The notes beneath the pieces were generated by a model. That model was given only the letters and a program-made list of their open reading frames with translations. It made no database searches and was not told the DNA's origin. From Nitrobacter hamburgensis X14 (GTDB taxonomy: Bacteria; Pseudomonadota; Alphaproteobacteria; Rhizobiales; Xanthobacteraceae), in contig NC_007964.1 in assembly GCF_000013885.1 (NCBI RefSeq), positions 2,032,001 to 2,096,000 of the forward strand: a DNA stretch of 64,000 bases, read 5' to 3'. The position numbers and the translations under genes are program-made. Positions 1 through 9,955 of the stretch are shown one piece after another. Each line of letters opens with the position of its first letter. The first letter of the stretch is position 1.

Positions 1-1
1 T

Positions 2-100
2 TCGGGTGTGCTCGACGGTGACCTCGACGAATTCATGGCTGCGACGCTGGCGCAGAAAGCCTTCGGCATCACGCCCGGTGCGGTCGAAGACGTGGATTAG
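2..100 (+). CDS. C-terminal end of an unidentified protein, cut by the window edge
   Basis: An open frame runs in from the left edge and ends at a TAG at 98-100, leaving 32 residues that finish in FGITPGAVEDVD. The composition (acidic, well-formed codons with G/C third positions) looks coding. It stops only a few bases before an IS transposase scrap on the other strand, so the stop could be natural or created by an insertion or deletion. I do not recognise the family; no function is proposed. Confidence 0.4.
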   Translation, partial: SGVLDGDLDEFMAATLAQKAFGITPGAVEDVD

Positions 101-103
101 GGC

Positions 104-199
104 CTGCGCGCATTGCGATACGTTTGAATTCCTTGAGCTTGCGGAAGAAATTCTCGATCAGGTGACGCCACTTGTAGATATCGGCGTCGATTGGCAGGC
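104..199 (-). mobile_element. Remnant of an IS transposase (C-terminal DDE region, IS5-type)
   Basis: Read on the minus strand, about 32 codons give ADIYKWRHLIENFF followed by RKLKEFKRIAMRA, the conserved C-terminal block around the catalytic Glu of IS5/IS1182-like transposases. There is no start codon, no upstream catalytic domain and no terminal repeat, and the frame is lost on both sides. It is a decayed fragment. The following ~260 bases up to tolC are unusually AT-rich for this genome (around 200-330), hold no convincing gene, and probably contain the tolC promoter plus more insertion debris. Confidence 0.65.
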
Positions 200-462
200 A
201 AACCAGCAATATAATCATAATGCTGCCTGCTTTTATTACTTATTTTAATTTTCGTTTTCAGTTAAAGGCACAAGAATATAAGGAAAATCTGGCAAGATGG
301 TCCGAGCTTTTGGGGAAACTGTTAGTTTCGGTCATCGAGTCTGATCGAAGTGTCAAGTGTGGCTCCAAAGCCCCAGCCAGAGAGTTTCGGTCGGGATCGC
401 CCGCAAAGGGTTTCGTCGCACTCCGGCGACGAATATGTTCGCGCGGGGACAAGTGACTCGAG

Positions 463-1926
463 ATGGGGCGATCGGGTGCAGAAGCGCAGCCTCGTTGGGT
501 CCGGCAAAGGAAGAATGGAACTCCGCGGATGGGTGGTGTGAGACTACTGGCCGGGGCTGCCGCGTTGGCTCTTGTGACTGCATGGTCAGGGGTGGCGACA
601 CCGGCCCTCGCCGACACGATCGAGTCCGCGCTGGTGCGCGCCTACCAGAACAATCCTCAACTCAATGCGCAGCGCGCCTCGGTGCGCGCCACCGATGAAA
701 ACGTGCCGCAGGCTCTGTCGGGCTACAGGCCCAAGGTCGCCATAACCGCCAGCGGCGGTTATCAGTATACGGACTCCACGCAAAGTGTGCCGGGAGGCCC
801 GCCGTCGGCGCTTCACGGCGCACAGGCGCCGGTGGCTGTCGGCGCCACGGTTTCGCAGACGCTCTTCGACGGCTTCCAGACCTCCAACAAGACCCGTGCG
901 GCGGAAGGACAGGTGTCGGCCGCGCGCGAGGGCTTAAGGGTTCTTGAACAGACCGTGCTGCTCGCTGCGGCAACCATCTACATGGACTATTTGCGCGACT
1001 CCGCCATCGTGGAAGTCCAGCGCAGCAACGTCCGTGTGCTCGAGGAGACGCTGAAGCAAACCCGCGACCGTTTCAGCGTCGGCGAAGTCACCCGCACCGA
1101 CGTTGCGCAGTCGGAAGCTCAGCTCGCCGCCGGCCGCACCCAGCTTTTGACCGCCGAATCCACCCTCACGACCACACGTTCGAATTTTCGCCGCATCATC
1201 GGCAACGAACCGGCGCAACTGGCGCCGGGTTCGCCGGTCGATCGTTTCTTGCCGGGTACGCTCGCAGGCGCCACGGATCTTGCTCTTACCCAAAACCCCA
1301 ATGTGACCGCGTCGATGTACGGCATCGACGTCAGCCACCTGCAGGTCAAGGTTGCCGAGGGCGCGCTGTTCCCGACCGTGACTCTCCAGGCCAACGTGCA
1401 GCAGGGTAACCAACAGCAACTCACTGTTCCGAAGCAGTTCTTTGCATCCGCGATCGCGCAGGTGTCGGTGCCGATCTACCAGGGCGGCGCGGAGTATTCG
1501 CTGATCCGCCAGTCGAAGGAAACGCTGGCGCAACAACGTCTCAGCCTCGAGCAGGTCCGCGATCAGACACGCGCCAGCGTGGCGCAGGCATGGGGCCAGC
1601 TTCTCGCGGGCAAGTCGCAGGTGGCCTCGGCGCAGGCGCAAGTCAAGGCGTCCGAGATCGCGCTCAACGGCATTCGCGAAGAGGCCAAGGCCGGGCAGAG
1701 GACCACGTTCGACGTGTTGACCGCGCAACAGACGCTCGTCAACGCGCGCGTGGCACTGGTGACGGCTCAACACGATCGCGTCGTCGCATCCTACGCCGTG
1801 TTGAATGCTGTCGGCCGGCTGTCGCCGCATGTGCTGAAGCTAAAGACTACTGTTTACGATCCGAGTGTCCATTATCATCAGGTTCGCGACAGTTGGGCCG
1901 GCGTCCGTACGCCGGACGGGCAATGA
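463..1926 (+). CDS. tolC: TolC-family outer-membrane efflux/secretion channel
   Basis: Outer-membrane channel of the TolC family, which forms a trimeric barrel plus periplasmic alpha-helical tunnel used by type I secretion and RND or MFS efflux pumps. The protein opens with a typical signal peptide (MGGVRLLAGAAALALVTAW, cleavage probably after ATPALA, mature start DTIESALVRAY). Two repeats of the OEP domain follow, with the usual long coiled-coil segments. Length (487 aa from the upstream ATG, 465 aa from the internal ATG at 529) fits the family. The internal ATG at 529 gives the cleaner signal peptide and has GGAA 8 bases upstream; the upstream start adds a 22-residue basic extension. It is a single gene with no pump partner beside it, so it likely serves several exporters. 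Confidence 0.9.
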   Translation: MGRSGAEAQPRWVRQRKNGTPRMGGVRLLAGAAALALVTAWSGVATPALADTIESALVRAYQNNPQLNAQRASVRATDENVPQALSGYRPKVAITASGGYQYTDSTQSVPGGPPSALHGAQAPVAVGATVSQTLFDGFQTSNKTRAAEGQVSAAREGLRVLEQTVLLAAATIYMDYLRDSAIVEVQRSNVRVLEETLKQTRDRFSVGEVTRTDVAQSEAQLAAGRTQLLTAESTLTTTRSNFRRIIGNEPAQLAPGSPVDRFLPGTLAGATDLALTQNPNVTASMYGIDVSHLQVKVAEGALFPTVTLQANVQQGNQQQLTVPKQFFASAIAQVSVPIYQGGAEYSLIRQSKETLAQQRLSLEQVRDQTRASVAQAWGQLLAGKSQVASAQAQVKASEIALNGIREEAKAGQRTTFDVLTAQQTLVNARVALVTAQHDRVVASYAVLNAVGRLSPHVLKLKTTVYDPSVHYHQVRDSWAGVRTPDGQ

Positions 1927-2212
1927 TCTCGCGCTGACAGAGGACCGTGTCCACAGCCCTTTGCTTGCAATCAGTTGTCGCCGTGCCATACCTTTGCACA
2001 GCGCCGCGAAGCGATTCGTGCGACGTCCGGTGTTTACCGGCCTTGCTGCAGACATCTGGGGCGGAGACATTGATATCGGCGTCGATTCGCAACGTCTGAT
2101 CCGGGGACAATCGGGTTTGCGATCAAAGTCTGCGCCCGCATCTGGAACCGGAAAATCCTCTGTCGCATGATGCCAGGACGCTGGCGAGGACCGTGAAGAT
2201 GTGGAGTTGGAC

Positions 2213-2917
2213 ATGACACAACCTGCAACGGTCCAAGAACCCTCGATGGAGGAGATACTGGCGTCGATCCGCCGCATCATCGCCGACGACGAAAAGCCCG
2301 CGGCGGCTGGAAGGGCAGCGATCGCCGACGCCGCGATTGCAAAACCCCAACTCACCACATCCGCCTCTCAGCCGGCCCCGCCCACGAGGCCGGCCGCCAT
2401 GACCGCCAGCCCTCCGTCCACGGTCGCGCCGAAGCCGGCCGCCGACAACAGTCAGGACGACATCGATGCGTTGCTGGCGAACCTCGACGCCGCAACTACC
2501 GAGGAGGAGGTCCGCCCGGCCCAGGCTGACGAGGTGTTTGAACTGACGGACGAGATGGCCCTTCCTCATCCGGAGAAGGCGGCTTTCCAGAAAGTCGAGC
2601 CGCAGGACGATCTGGAATTCGCCGAGATGGCGTCGGCCCCGGCTACCCGGCCGCGTCCGGCCGCCGTCGATCGGCCAGCCGTTCCGAATGCCGTGCCGGC
2701 CGCGCAAATTCTGTCGCATTCGACGGTTTCGGCGGTCGAGACCGCGTTCAATTCGCTCGCCAGCACGGTTTTGAGTAACAACGCCCGCACTCTTGAGGAC
2801 CTCGTCAAGGAGATGCTGCGCCCGATGCTGAAGTCCTGGCTCGACGACAACCTGCCGGGGCTGGTCGAGCGCATCGTCAAGGCCGAAATCGAGCGGGTGT
2901 CGCGCGGGCGCTCGTGA
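2213..2917 (+). CDS. popZ: DUF2497 protein, PopZ-type polar organising protein
   Basis: 234-aa protein with the three-part layout of PopZ: a conserved N-terminal helix (SMEEILASIRRIIADDE, residues ~10-26), a long Pro/Ala/acidic low-complexity middle, and a conserved C-terminal helical block (TLEDLVKEMLRPMLKSWLDD then LPGLVERIVKAEIERVSRG). In Caulobacter this family assembles a polar hub that anchors the ParB-parS complex and signalling proteins. The ATG at 2213 is preferred over an in-frame GTG at 2201 because relatives begin with this MTQP-like sequence. It lies directly before valS, the usual order in Rhizobiales. The 286 bases before it show no gene. Confidence 0.85.
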   Translation: MTQPATVQEPSMEEILASIRRIIADDEKPAAAGRAAIADAAIAKPQLTTSASQPAPPTRPAAMTASPPSTVAPKPAADNSQDDIDALLANLDAATTEEEVRPAQADEVFELTDEMALPHPEKAAFQKVEPQDDLEFAEMASAPATRPRPAAVDRPAVPNAVPAAQILSHSTVSAVETAFNSLASTVLSNNARTLEDLVKEMLRPMLKSWLDDNLPGLVERIVKAEIERVSRGRS

Positions 2918-3122
2918 CCTGTTTCCGGATCCGCAATGCCGCGGCCGATGGGTCGGCGAAGGTCGGAACTTGCCCCTGTCGGACGTCTTGAAGTCGGCGT
3001 CTGCCGCCCTTGAGCCGTTTTATTCGGCGGTCTTGTTGACTTGGCCCGCGCTGAAAGGCTTTTAGGGTCAGACGCTTCATTCCGCGAACTCGCCTGAACG
3101 GCACCGACTGTGATTGCATCCC

Positions 3123-5987
3123 ATGATCGAAAAGACCTACCAGCCCGCTGATATTGAAAGCCGCATGTCCCGTATCTGGGAAGAGGCCGGCGCGTTCAAG
3201 GCGGGGCGGGCCGAGCGCCGCGACGCCGAACCGTTCACGATCGTTATCCCGCCGCCGAACGTCACCGGCTCGTTGCATATGGGTCACGCGCTCAACAACA
3301 CGTTGCAGGACGTGCTGTGCCGCTTCGAGCGGATGCGCGGCCGCGACGTGCTGTGGCAGCCCGGCACCGATCACGCCGGCATTGCGACCCAGATGGTGGT
3401 GGAGCGGCAGTTGATGGAGCGGAAGGAACCCGGCCGCCGCGAGATGGGTCGTGCCAGGTTTCTCGAGCGGGTTTGGCAGTGGAAGGCTGAAAGCGGCGGC
3501 GTCATCGTCAACCAGTTGAAGCGGCTCGGCGCGTCCTGCGATTGGTCGCGTGAGCGCTTCACCATGGACGAAGGCCTGTCGCGTGCGGTTGCCAAGGTGT
3601 TCGTCGAACTGCACCGCGCCGGCTTGATCTACAAGGACAAGCGGCTGGTCAACTGGGACCCGAAGCTGCTCACCGCGATTTCCGATCTCGAGGTGAAACA
3701 GATCGAGGTCAAGGGCAGCCTGTGGCATCTGCGCTATCCGATCGAGGGCAAGGGCTTCAATCCGGACGATCCGTCGACCTATATCGTCGTCGCCACCACG
3801 CGGCCGGAAACCATGCTGGGAGACACGGCCGTCGCCGTGCATCCGGATAACGAGAAGCTTGAGCACCTGATCGGCAGCAACGTCGTGCTGCCACTGGTCG
3901 GCCGCCTCATTCCGATCATCGGCGACGACTATGCCGATCCGGAAAAGGGCACCGGCGCGGTCAAAATCACCCCGGCCCACGATTTCAACGACTTCGAGGT
4001 CGGAAAGCGCCACCGCCTGCCGCAGATCGGCGTGCTCGATCGGGAAGGGCGGTTGACGCTATCCGACAACGAGGATTATCTGCGCGGCCTGCCCGAAGGC
4101 GCGCTGATGCTGGCCGAGGAGCTTCACGGCACCGACCGTTTCGCCGCGCGCAAGGCGATCGTCGCACGCCTCGAAGATTTCGGCTTCCTCGCCAAGGTCG
4201 AGCCGCACGCGCACATGGTGCCGCACGGCGACCGCTCCGGTGCTGTCATCGAACCCTACCTGACGGATCAATGGTACGTCGACGCGAAAGAACTCGCGCA
4301 GCCGGCGATGGCGGCCGTGCGTTCGGGTGATACGACGTTCGTGCCGAAGAACTGGGAGAAAACCTACTTCGAGTGGATGGAAAACATCCAGCCGTGGTGC
4401 ATCTCGCGCCAGCTCTGGTGGGGTCACCAGATTCCGGCCTGGTATGGTCCGGACGGCAAGGTGTTTGTCGCGGAGACAGAGGACGAAGCGGTCGGCCATG
4501 CGCTCGGCTATTACGCAGAGCAGGGTGTCATCTCCGTAGACGAGGGCGCCGAAATGGCGCGCGATCCGGCAAAGCGTGAGGGCTTCATCACGCGAGACGA
4601 AGACGTGCTCGACACCTGGTTCTCCTCGGGGCTGTGGCCGTTCTCGACGCTTGGCTGGCCGGACGAGACGCCGGAGTTGAAGCGTTACTATCCGACCAAC
4701 GCGCTGGTCACCGGTTTCGACATCATCTTCTTCTGGGTCGCCCGGATGATGATGATGGGCATCTACTTCATGAGGGAGGTGCCGTTCTCGACGGTCTACA
4801 TCCACGCGCTCGTCCGCGACGAGAACGGCGCCAAGATGTCGAAGTCGAAGGGCAACGTCATCGATCCCCTGCATCTGGTCGACAAATACGGCGCCGATGC
4901 GTTGCGCTTCACGCTCGCGGCGATGGCGGCGCAGGGCCGCGACATCAAGCTGTCGCCGCAGCGGGTCGAAGGTTATCGTAATTTCGCGACCAAGCTCTGG
5001 AACGCCTGCCGTTTCGCGGAAATGAACGATTGCGTCGTTCCTGCGCAGTTCGATCCGACCGTCGCGAAAGAAACGCTCAACCGATGGATCGTTCATGAGA
5101 CCGCGCGTGCCACGTGCGAGATCACCGAGGCTATCGAAGCCTATCGTTTCAATGACGCCGCCGGCGCGATCTATCGCTTCGTCTGGAATGTCTACTGCGA
5201 CTGGTATCTAGAGCTCGCAAAGCCGGTGATGATGGGTGAGGACGGTCCCGCCAAGTCCGAGACCCGTGCCATGGTCGCCTGGGCTCGCGATGAAATCCTG
5301 AAGCTGTTGCACCCGTTCATGCCGTTCCTCACCGAGGAATTATGGACGGCGACATCGACACGGACGCAACTGCTGACGCTGACGCCATGGCCGATCAAGG
5401 TCGGTCTCACCCGCGAGCAGCATGCGTCGATCGCGGCCGCCGCCGCCGATCCCTTCGCCGCGCCAGAGCCGCTCGCCGATCCATTGGAGCCGGCGTTTCG
5501 CGACGATGCGGCGGAGGCCGAGATCGGCTGGGTGGTCGATCTGGTCACCGCCATCCGCTCGGTCCGCGCGGAGATGAATATTCCGCCCGCAACGCTGACG
5601 CCGCTGGTGCTCGCAGGCGTATCCGCCGAGAGCGAGGCGCGGGCGCAGCGCTGGAGCGACGTCGTCAAGCGAATGTCCCGGCTCGCAGACATCTCATTCG
5701 CAGACCATGTGCCACCAGGCGCCGTGCAACTGCTGATCCGCGGCGAAGTCGCCGCGCTGCCGTTGAAAGGCATCGTCGATGTTGCCGCCCAGCGCGTGCG
5801 TTTGGGGAAGGAAATCGCCAAGGCCGATGCCGACATCGATCGCGTCGATTTCAAACTCGCCAACGAGAAATTCCTCGCCAACGCGCCCGAAGAGATCGTC
5901 GAGGAAGAAAAAGACAAGCGGGAAGCCGCCGTTGCGCGCAAAGCGAAATTCGTCGAGGCGCTGGAGCGTTTGAAGGCTGCTGAGTGA
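3123..5987 (+). CDS. valS: Valyl-tRNA synthetase
   Basis: Class I aminoacyl-tRNA synthetase charging tRNA-Val, cytoplasmic. The HIGH signature appears as HMGH in PPNVTGSLHMGHALNNT (near residue 50) and the KMSKS loop in GAKMSKSKGNVIDP (near residue 575). The editing (CP1) domain lies between them and an anticodon-binding helical domain follows. The C-terminus ends in the family's coiled coil (KEIAKADADIDRVDFKLANE onward). Length 954 aa is normal for alphaproteobacteria. The ATG at 3123 matches the canonical MIEKTYQPADIE start; a TTG nine bases upstream is less likely. Its stop overlaps the GTG start of the next gene (GTGA). Confidence 0.97.
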   Translation: MIEKTYQPADIESRMSRIWEEAGAFKAGRAERRDAEPFTIVIPPPNVTGSLHMGHALNNTLQDVLCRFERMRGRDVLWQPGTDHAGIATQMVVERQLMERKEPGRREMGRARFLERVWQWKAESGGVIVNQLKRLGASCDWSRERFTMDEGLSRAVAKVFVELHRAGLIYKDKRLVNWDPKLLTAISDLEVKQIEVKGSLWHLRYPIEGKGFNPDDPSTYIVVATTRPETMLGDTAVAVHPDNEKLEHLIGSNVVLPLVGRLIPIIGDDYADPEKGTGAVKITPAHDFNDFEVGKRHRLPQIGVLDREGRLTLSDNEDYLRGLPEGALMLAEELHGTDRFAARKAIVARLEDFGFLAKVEPHAHMVPHGDRSGAVIEPYLTDQWYVDAKELAQPAMAAVRSGDTTFVPKNWEKTYFEWMENIQPWCISRQLWWGHQIPAWYGPDGKVFVAETEDEAVGHALGYYAEQGVISVDEGAEMARDPAKREGFITRDEDVLDTWFSSGLWPFSTLGWPDETPELKRYYPTNALVTGFDIIFFWVARMMMMGIYFMREVPFSTVYIHALVRDENGAKMSKSKGNVIDPLHLVDKYGADALRFTLAAMAAQGRDIKLSPQRVEGYRNFATKLWNACRFAEMNDCVVPAQFDPTVAKETLNRWIVHETARATCEITEAIEAYRFNDAAGAIYRFVWNVYCDWYLELAKPVMMGEDGPAKSETRAMVAWARDEILKLLHPFMPFLTEELWTATSTRTQLLTLTPWPIKVGLTREQHASIAAAAADPFAAPEPLADPLEPAFRDDAAEAEIGWVVDLVTAIRSVRAEMNIPPATLTPLVLAGVSAESEARAQRWSDVVKRMSRLADISFADHVPPGAVQLLIRGEVAALPLKGIVDVAAQRVRLGKEIAKADADIDRVDFKLANEKFLANAPEEIVEEEKDKREAAVARKAKFVEALERLKAAE

Positions 5988-7150
5988 GCGCTGCGCGGCC
6001 GTCATCGCTGCGCCCGTTGAGTTTGCTTTGGCTCGGGGGTGTCGGGCTGCGGCTCACGATCCTTGCCGTGCCGCCGGTGCTGGCGGTCATCATTTCGGAT
6101 CTTGCGCTGTCCGGAACCGAGGTCGGGATTCTCAACGCCATTCCGGTCAGCCTGTTCGCACTGATCGCGGTCCCCGGATCGCTGCTGATCGCTCGCGTCG
6201 GCGCCGTCAATGCGCTCGTGGTCGGCCTCCTGATTGCCGCAGCCGGATCGGCGCTGCGCGGTTTTGCCATCGACGCGATGACTCTGTTCGCCGCGACCGC
6301 GCTGATGGCCGCGGGCGTGGCCGTGATGCAGCCGGCGCTGCCGCCGCTGGTGCGGCAATGGGCTCCGCGCCGGATCGGTTTCGCCACAGCCGTCTATACC
6401 AACGGCTTGCTGTGCGGCGAAATCTTTCCGGTCGTGCTTGCAGCCGTCATCGTTCCCTTGTTGGGAGGCGGGTGGCGCGCAAGCCTCGAACTCTGGTCAG
6501 TTGCGTCGGCGGCGATCGCGCTGATCGTCTTGGTCGCGCGGCCAAGCGGGGAGGGCCTGTCGGCTCGGCACCGCCGCTGGATGCCGGACTGGCGCGATCC
6601 GCTGCTCTGGAAGGTCGGTCTGGTCGCCAGCGCGAACAACCAGCTCTATTTCTGCACGAATGCCTTCCTGCCCGGCCTGCTGTTGCAAAACGGCCATACC
6701 GAGTTGATCGGGCCGGCGCTGTCGGCGCTCAACCTCGGGCAGTTGCCGGGATCGATCCTCGTGATGGTCGTCGCGGGCCGCCTGGAGAGGAGAAGGTGGC
6801 CGCTGATTCTTTGCGGCGTATTCGGCTTGCTGGGCGCTGTTGGCGTCGCAACCACCACGAACCTGTGGGGGATCGTCGGCGCGTCGGCGCTGGTGGGCTT
6901 CACCTGCGCCGTCGGCCTCACTCTTGTGCTGACGCTGCCGGCGCTGCTGGTGGCTCCCGATGACGTGCCCCGCAAGTCGGCCGGAATGTTCACCATCGGC
7001 TACGGCATTGCGATGCTGATCTCTATTGTCAGCGGCATGGTCTGGGATATCACGGGGAATGCCGCCTTCGCGTTCGTGCCGATCGGTCTTGCCGTCGTGC
7101 CCATGGTCGTGCTGCCGCTGGCGATCGATTTCAGGACTCAGCGCTTCTGA
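5984..7150 (+). CDS. MFS transporter of the CynX/NimT type
   Basis: 388-aa, very hydrophobic inner-membrane protein with about twelve predicted helices, typical of the major facilitator superfamily. The pattern ([19 protein letters not shown] near residue 45, [14 protein letters not shown] near residue 120) resembles the CynX/NimT branch, whose members move cyanate, 2-nitroimidazole or unknown substrates, so the substrate cannot be assigned. The GTG start overlaps the valS stop by four bases, which suggests translational coupling. Its 3' end overlaps the convergent DNA glycosylase gene by 20 bases. Confidence 0.8.
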
Positions 7151-7751
7151 ACGGCTTGCTGAGAAATCTCGATCCCTTCAATCCGTATCGCCATGGCAGA
7201 TCGGCGGCTTTGGTGATGCCGATGCGGACGCCGGTGACGACGTCAACCTTGCCTGTGCGCTGATAGACCGCGATCGGCGGCGCATCGAGCGGCAGCGCGT
7301 TGTGCGCAATCGATATGCCGAGTGCCGCGCACAGCTTGCCCGGCCCCGAACACAGCAGACGCTCCTCGTGCAGCCTGCGCCGCCGCCGCATCGCCGGAAT
7401 ACCGTGGGTCGGTTGCAGCGCGCGGATCAGAACCGCGGCGGCGCAGCCATCCTTTTCGCACACGAAGTTCATGCACCAGTGGATGCCGTAGGAGCGGTAG
7501 ACATAGGTAAATCCGGGTGGCCCGAACATCACCATGTTCCGCGGCGTCGGCCCCCGATGGGAATGCGCCGCCGGCTCGGTGTGGTGATAGGCCTCCACCT
7601 CGACGATGATGCCGCCGACCCCATCCACCAGCAGCGTCGCGCCGATCAGGTCGGGCGCGACGTCGTGCACGCTGCGTCCGAAAAACGAGCGCGTGAGCGG
7701 CTTGCCGAGGGCAGGCGGGTCGGGAATGTCGGATTGCGTGTTTGGAGTCAT
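7131..7751 (-). CDS. mpg: DNA-3-methyladenine glycosylase, AAG/MPG family
   Basis: Base-excision-repair enzyme that flips out and removes alkylated purines such as 3-methyladenine and hypoxanthine. The AAG-fold landmarks are present: [19 protein letters not shown] with the catalytic Glu, [38 protein letters not shown], and [11 protein letters not shown]. 206 aa is the standard bacterial size. It lies on the minus strand between an MFS transporter (tail-to-tail, 20-bp overlap) and lipA, with 126 bases between its start and the lipA start where divergent promoters would sit. Confidence 0.93.
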
Positions 7752-7877
7752 TTTCAGGCGGGATTCGGGCAGGCGCAGACGTTATGGAGTATGTTACATA
7801 TCCGATGGCGCTGGCGAAGTGGGTTGCAGCCCTGCGCCGGGCGCATTACCTAAAGTCTCCTGCACAACGGATCATTC

Positions 7878-8837
7878 ATGGTCGTCGTCCTCGATACCGT
7901 TTCCGCCAATCCCGTCAGACCGCGCCATCCGGAAAAGGTCAACCGGCCCGACGCGCTGTCGCCGCCGAAGCCGGACTGGATTCGCGTGCGCGCGCCGAAC
8001 TCGCGCGGCTATGCGGATACGCGCCGGATCGTCAAGGAGAACGGTCTCGTCACGGTGTGCGAGGAGGCAGGCTGCCCGAACATCGGCGAGTGCTGGGACA
8101 AGAAGCACGCCACCTTCATGATCATGGGCGACACCTGCACCCGCGCCTGCGCCTTCTGCAACGTCAGGACCGGAATGCCGGCCGCGCTGGAAGCCTCCGA
8201 GCCCGAATATGTGGCCGAGGCGACGCACAAGCTGGGGCTGGCGCATGTCGTCGTCACATCCGTTGATCGCGACGATCTCGACGATGGCGGCGCCGAGCAT
8301 TTCGCCCAGACCATTCGTGCGATCCGCGAACGCTGCCCGGCCACCACCATCGAGATCCTGACGCCGGATTTCCTCCGCAAGGATGGAGCGCTGGAAAAGG
8401 TCGTGGCGGCGAAGCCCGACGTTTTCAACCACAACCTCGAAACCGTGCCGTCGCGCTATCTGACGGTGCGGCCGGGCGCGCGCTATTTCCACTCCATCCG
8501 CCTGCTGCAGCGGGTGAAGGAGATCGACCCAACGATCTTCACCAAGTCGGGGATCATGGTCGGGCTCGGCGAGGAGCGTCACGAGGTCTTGCAGGTGATG
8601 GACGACCTGCGGTCGGCGGATGTCGACTTTCTCACCATCGGGCAATACCTGCAGCCGACCCGGAAGCATCATGCGGTTATGCGTTACGTCACGCCGGATG
8701 AATTCCAAGGCTACGAGACCGTCGGCTACACCAAGGGCTTTCTGATGGTATCGGCGAGCCCGCTGACGCGCTCGTCGCACCATGCCGGCGAAGACTTTGC
8801 GAAGTTGCAGACCGCGCGCGCGAAATTGTTGCGTTAA
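7878..8837 (+). CDS. lipA: Lipoyl synthase
   Basis: Radical-SAM enzyme that inserts two sulfurs into octanoyl groups on lipoyl domains (pyruvate and 2-oxoglutarate dehydrogenases, glycine cleavage H protein). Two Fe-S motifs are visible: the auxiliary cluster [12 protein letters not shown] (residues ~55-66) and the radical-[11 protein letters not shown] (residues ~88-95). The C-terminal [14 protein letters not shown] holds the auxiliary-cluster Ser ligand region. 319 aa is normal. The next gene, a Coq10/RatA protein, starts 11 bases after the stop, a lipA-coq10 pairing common in Rhizobiales. Confidence 0.97.
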
Positions 8838-8848
8838 GCTTCACGGGG

Positions 8849-9316
8849 ATGCCGACGTTCTCCAGCAAGCGCCGCGTGCAACATAGTGCGGACCAGATGT
8901 TCGATCTCGTGGCGGACGTCGAGCGCTATCCCGAATTCGTGCCGTTGTGCCAGTCGCTGAAAGTGCGTCATCGCACGTCTGCGGCCGACGGCAAGGAAGT
9001 CGTGGTGGCCGATATGACCGTGTCGTTCAAGCTGGTGCGCGAGACGTTTACGAGCAAAGTGACCCTGGACCGGCCAAACCGCAAAATCCTGGTCGAATAT
9101 CTGCGCGGTCCGTTCAGTCACATGGAAAACCGCTGGACCTTCGAGCCGAAGAAGGATCCGGCCTGCGACGTCGGGTTTCTTATCACCTATGAGTTCAAGA
9201 GCCGGATGCTGGCGGTGCTGATGGGTGCGATGTTCGACGCCGCGTTCCACCGCTTCGCATCGGCATTCGAGAAACGCGCGGACGCCGTCTACGGTACGCC
9301 GCATACCGCGAAATAA
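8849..9316 (+). CDS. Coq10/RatA-like START-domain protein
   Basis: 155-aa single-domain protein of the polyketide cyclase/START superfamily. The N-terminal pattern HSADQMFDLVADVERYPEF and the central WTFEPKKDPACDVGFLITYEF are typical of Coq10, which binds ubiquinone and supports respiration; relatives are also annotated RatA, a ribosome-association toxin in E. coli. In alphaproteobacteria the Coq10 role is more likely. It follows lipA closely and probably shares its transcript. It faces cinA tail-to-tail. Confidence 0.85.
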   Translation: MPTFSSKRRVQHSADQMFDLVADVERYPEFVPLCQSLKVRHRTSAADGKEVVVADMTVSFKLVRETFTSKVTLDRPNRKILVEYLRGPFSHMENRWTFEPKKDPACDVGFLITYEFKSRMLAVLMGAMFDAAFHRFASAFEKRADAVYGTPHTAK

Positions 9317-9327
9317 AGCGACGTCTC

Positions 9328-9954
9328 TCAGGTTTTCTTCGGAGAGGGTTTTAGCGGTCCTGCGGTCCGGCGCCGCTCGGCCACACGACGCAACGGCGCT
9401 CGCGCCGTTCGCGGCCGTAAGCGGCTGACGCTTTCGCGCCGGACTTTTGCGGGCGGCTTGGGTCCCCGCGCCAGCTCCATCAGCATCCGCAGCGCTTCGA
9501 CGACCGAACGTTGCCGCACCGAGTTGCGGCCGATCGCTCCGAAGCGGCATTCGCGATGGGTCAGGCGGCCGTCACGCGCGGCGGCAGCGAAATGAACGAG
9601 GCCCACGGGCTTGCCGGGCGTTGCGCCACCGGGACCCGCAATTCCGGTGATGGCGACGGCCAGATCGGTGCCGGCGCGTTCCAGCGCGCCGACCGCCATG
9701 GCGGTTGCGGTTTCCTTGCTGACCGCGCCAAAACTGTCGAGGGTGCTGGCCTTGACGCCCAGCATCGCGCGCTTGGCGTCGTTGGAATAGGTGACGAAAC
9801 CGCGATCGATCACGTCCGAGGAGCCGGGAATGTCGGTCAGCGCGCCGGCGACCAGCCCGCCGGTACAGGATTCGGCCGTTGCGATGGTGAGCTTGCGCAT
9901 CCGGCAAAGGTCGAGCAGCGAACGCGACAGGGCGCGTGTGTCGCTGCCGCCCAT
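9328..9954 (-). CDS. cinA: CinA-family protein (nicotinamide-nucleotide amidohydrolase domain) with basic tail
   Basis: Contains the CinA C-terminal domain, which in PncC enzymes hydrolyses nicotinamide mononucleotide. ATAESCTGGLVAGALTDIPG (residues ~24-43) carries the catalytic Ser, and GIAGPGGATPGKPVGLVHFA lies near residues 104-123. The N-terminal molybdopterin-binding domain of full-length CinA is absent, as in many proteobacterial copies. The last ~45 residues form an unusual Arg/Lys/Pro-rich tail (RRESVSRLRPRTARAPLRR) beyond the usual ~160-aa domain. The start is separated from the ispDF stop by one base, so the two are probably co-transcribed. Confidence 0.88.
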   Translation of the reverse strand: MGGSDTRALSRSLLDLCRMRKLTIATAESCTGGLVAGALTDIPGSSDVIDRGFVTYSNDAKRAMLGVKASTLDSFGAVSKETATAMAVGALERAGTDLAVAITGIAGPGGATPGKPVGLVHFAAAARDGRLTHRECRFGAIGRNSVRQRSVVEALRMLMELARGPKPPAKVRRESVSRLRPRTARAPLRRVAERRRTAGPLKPSPKKT

Positions 9955-9955
9955 G

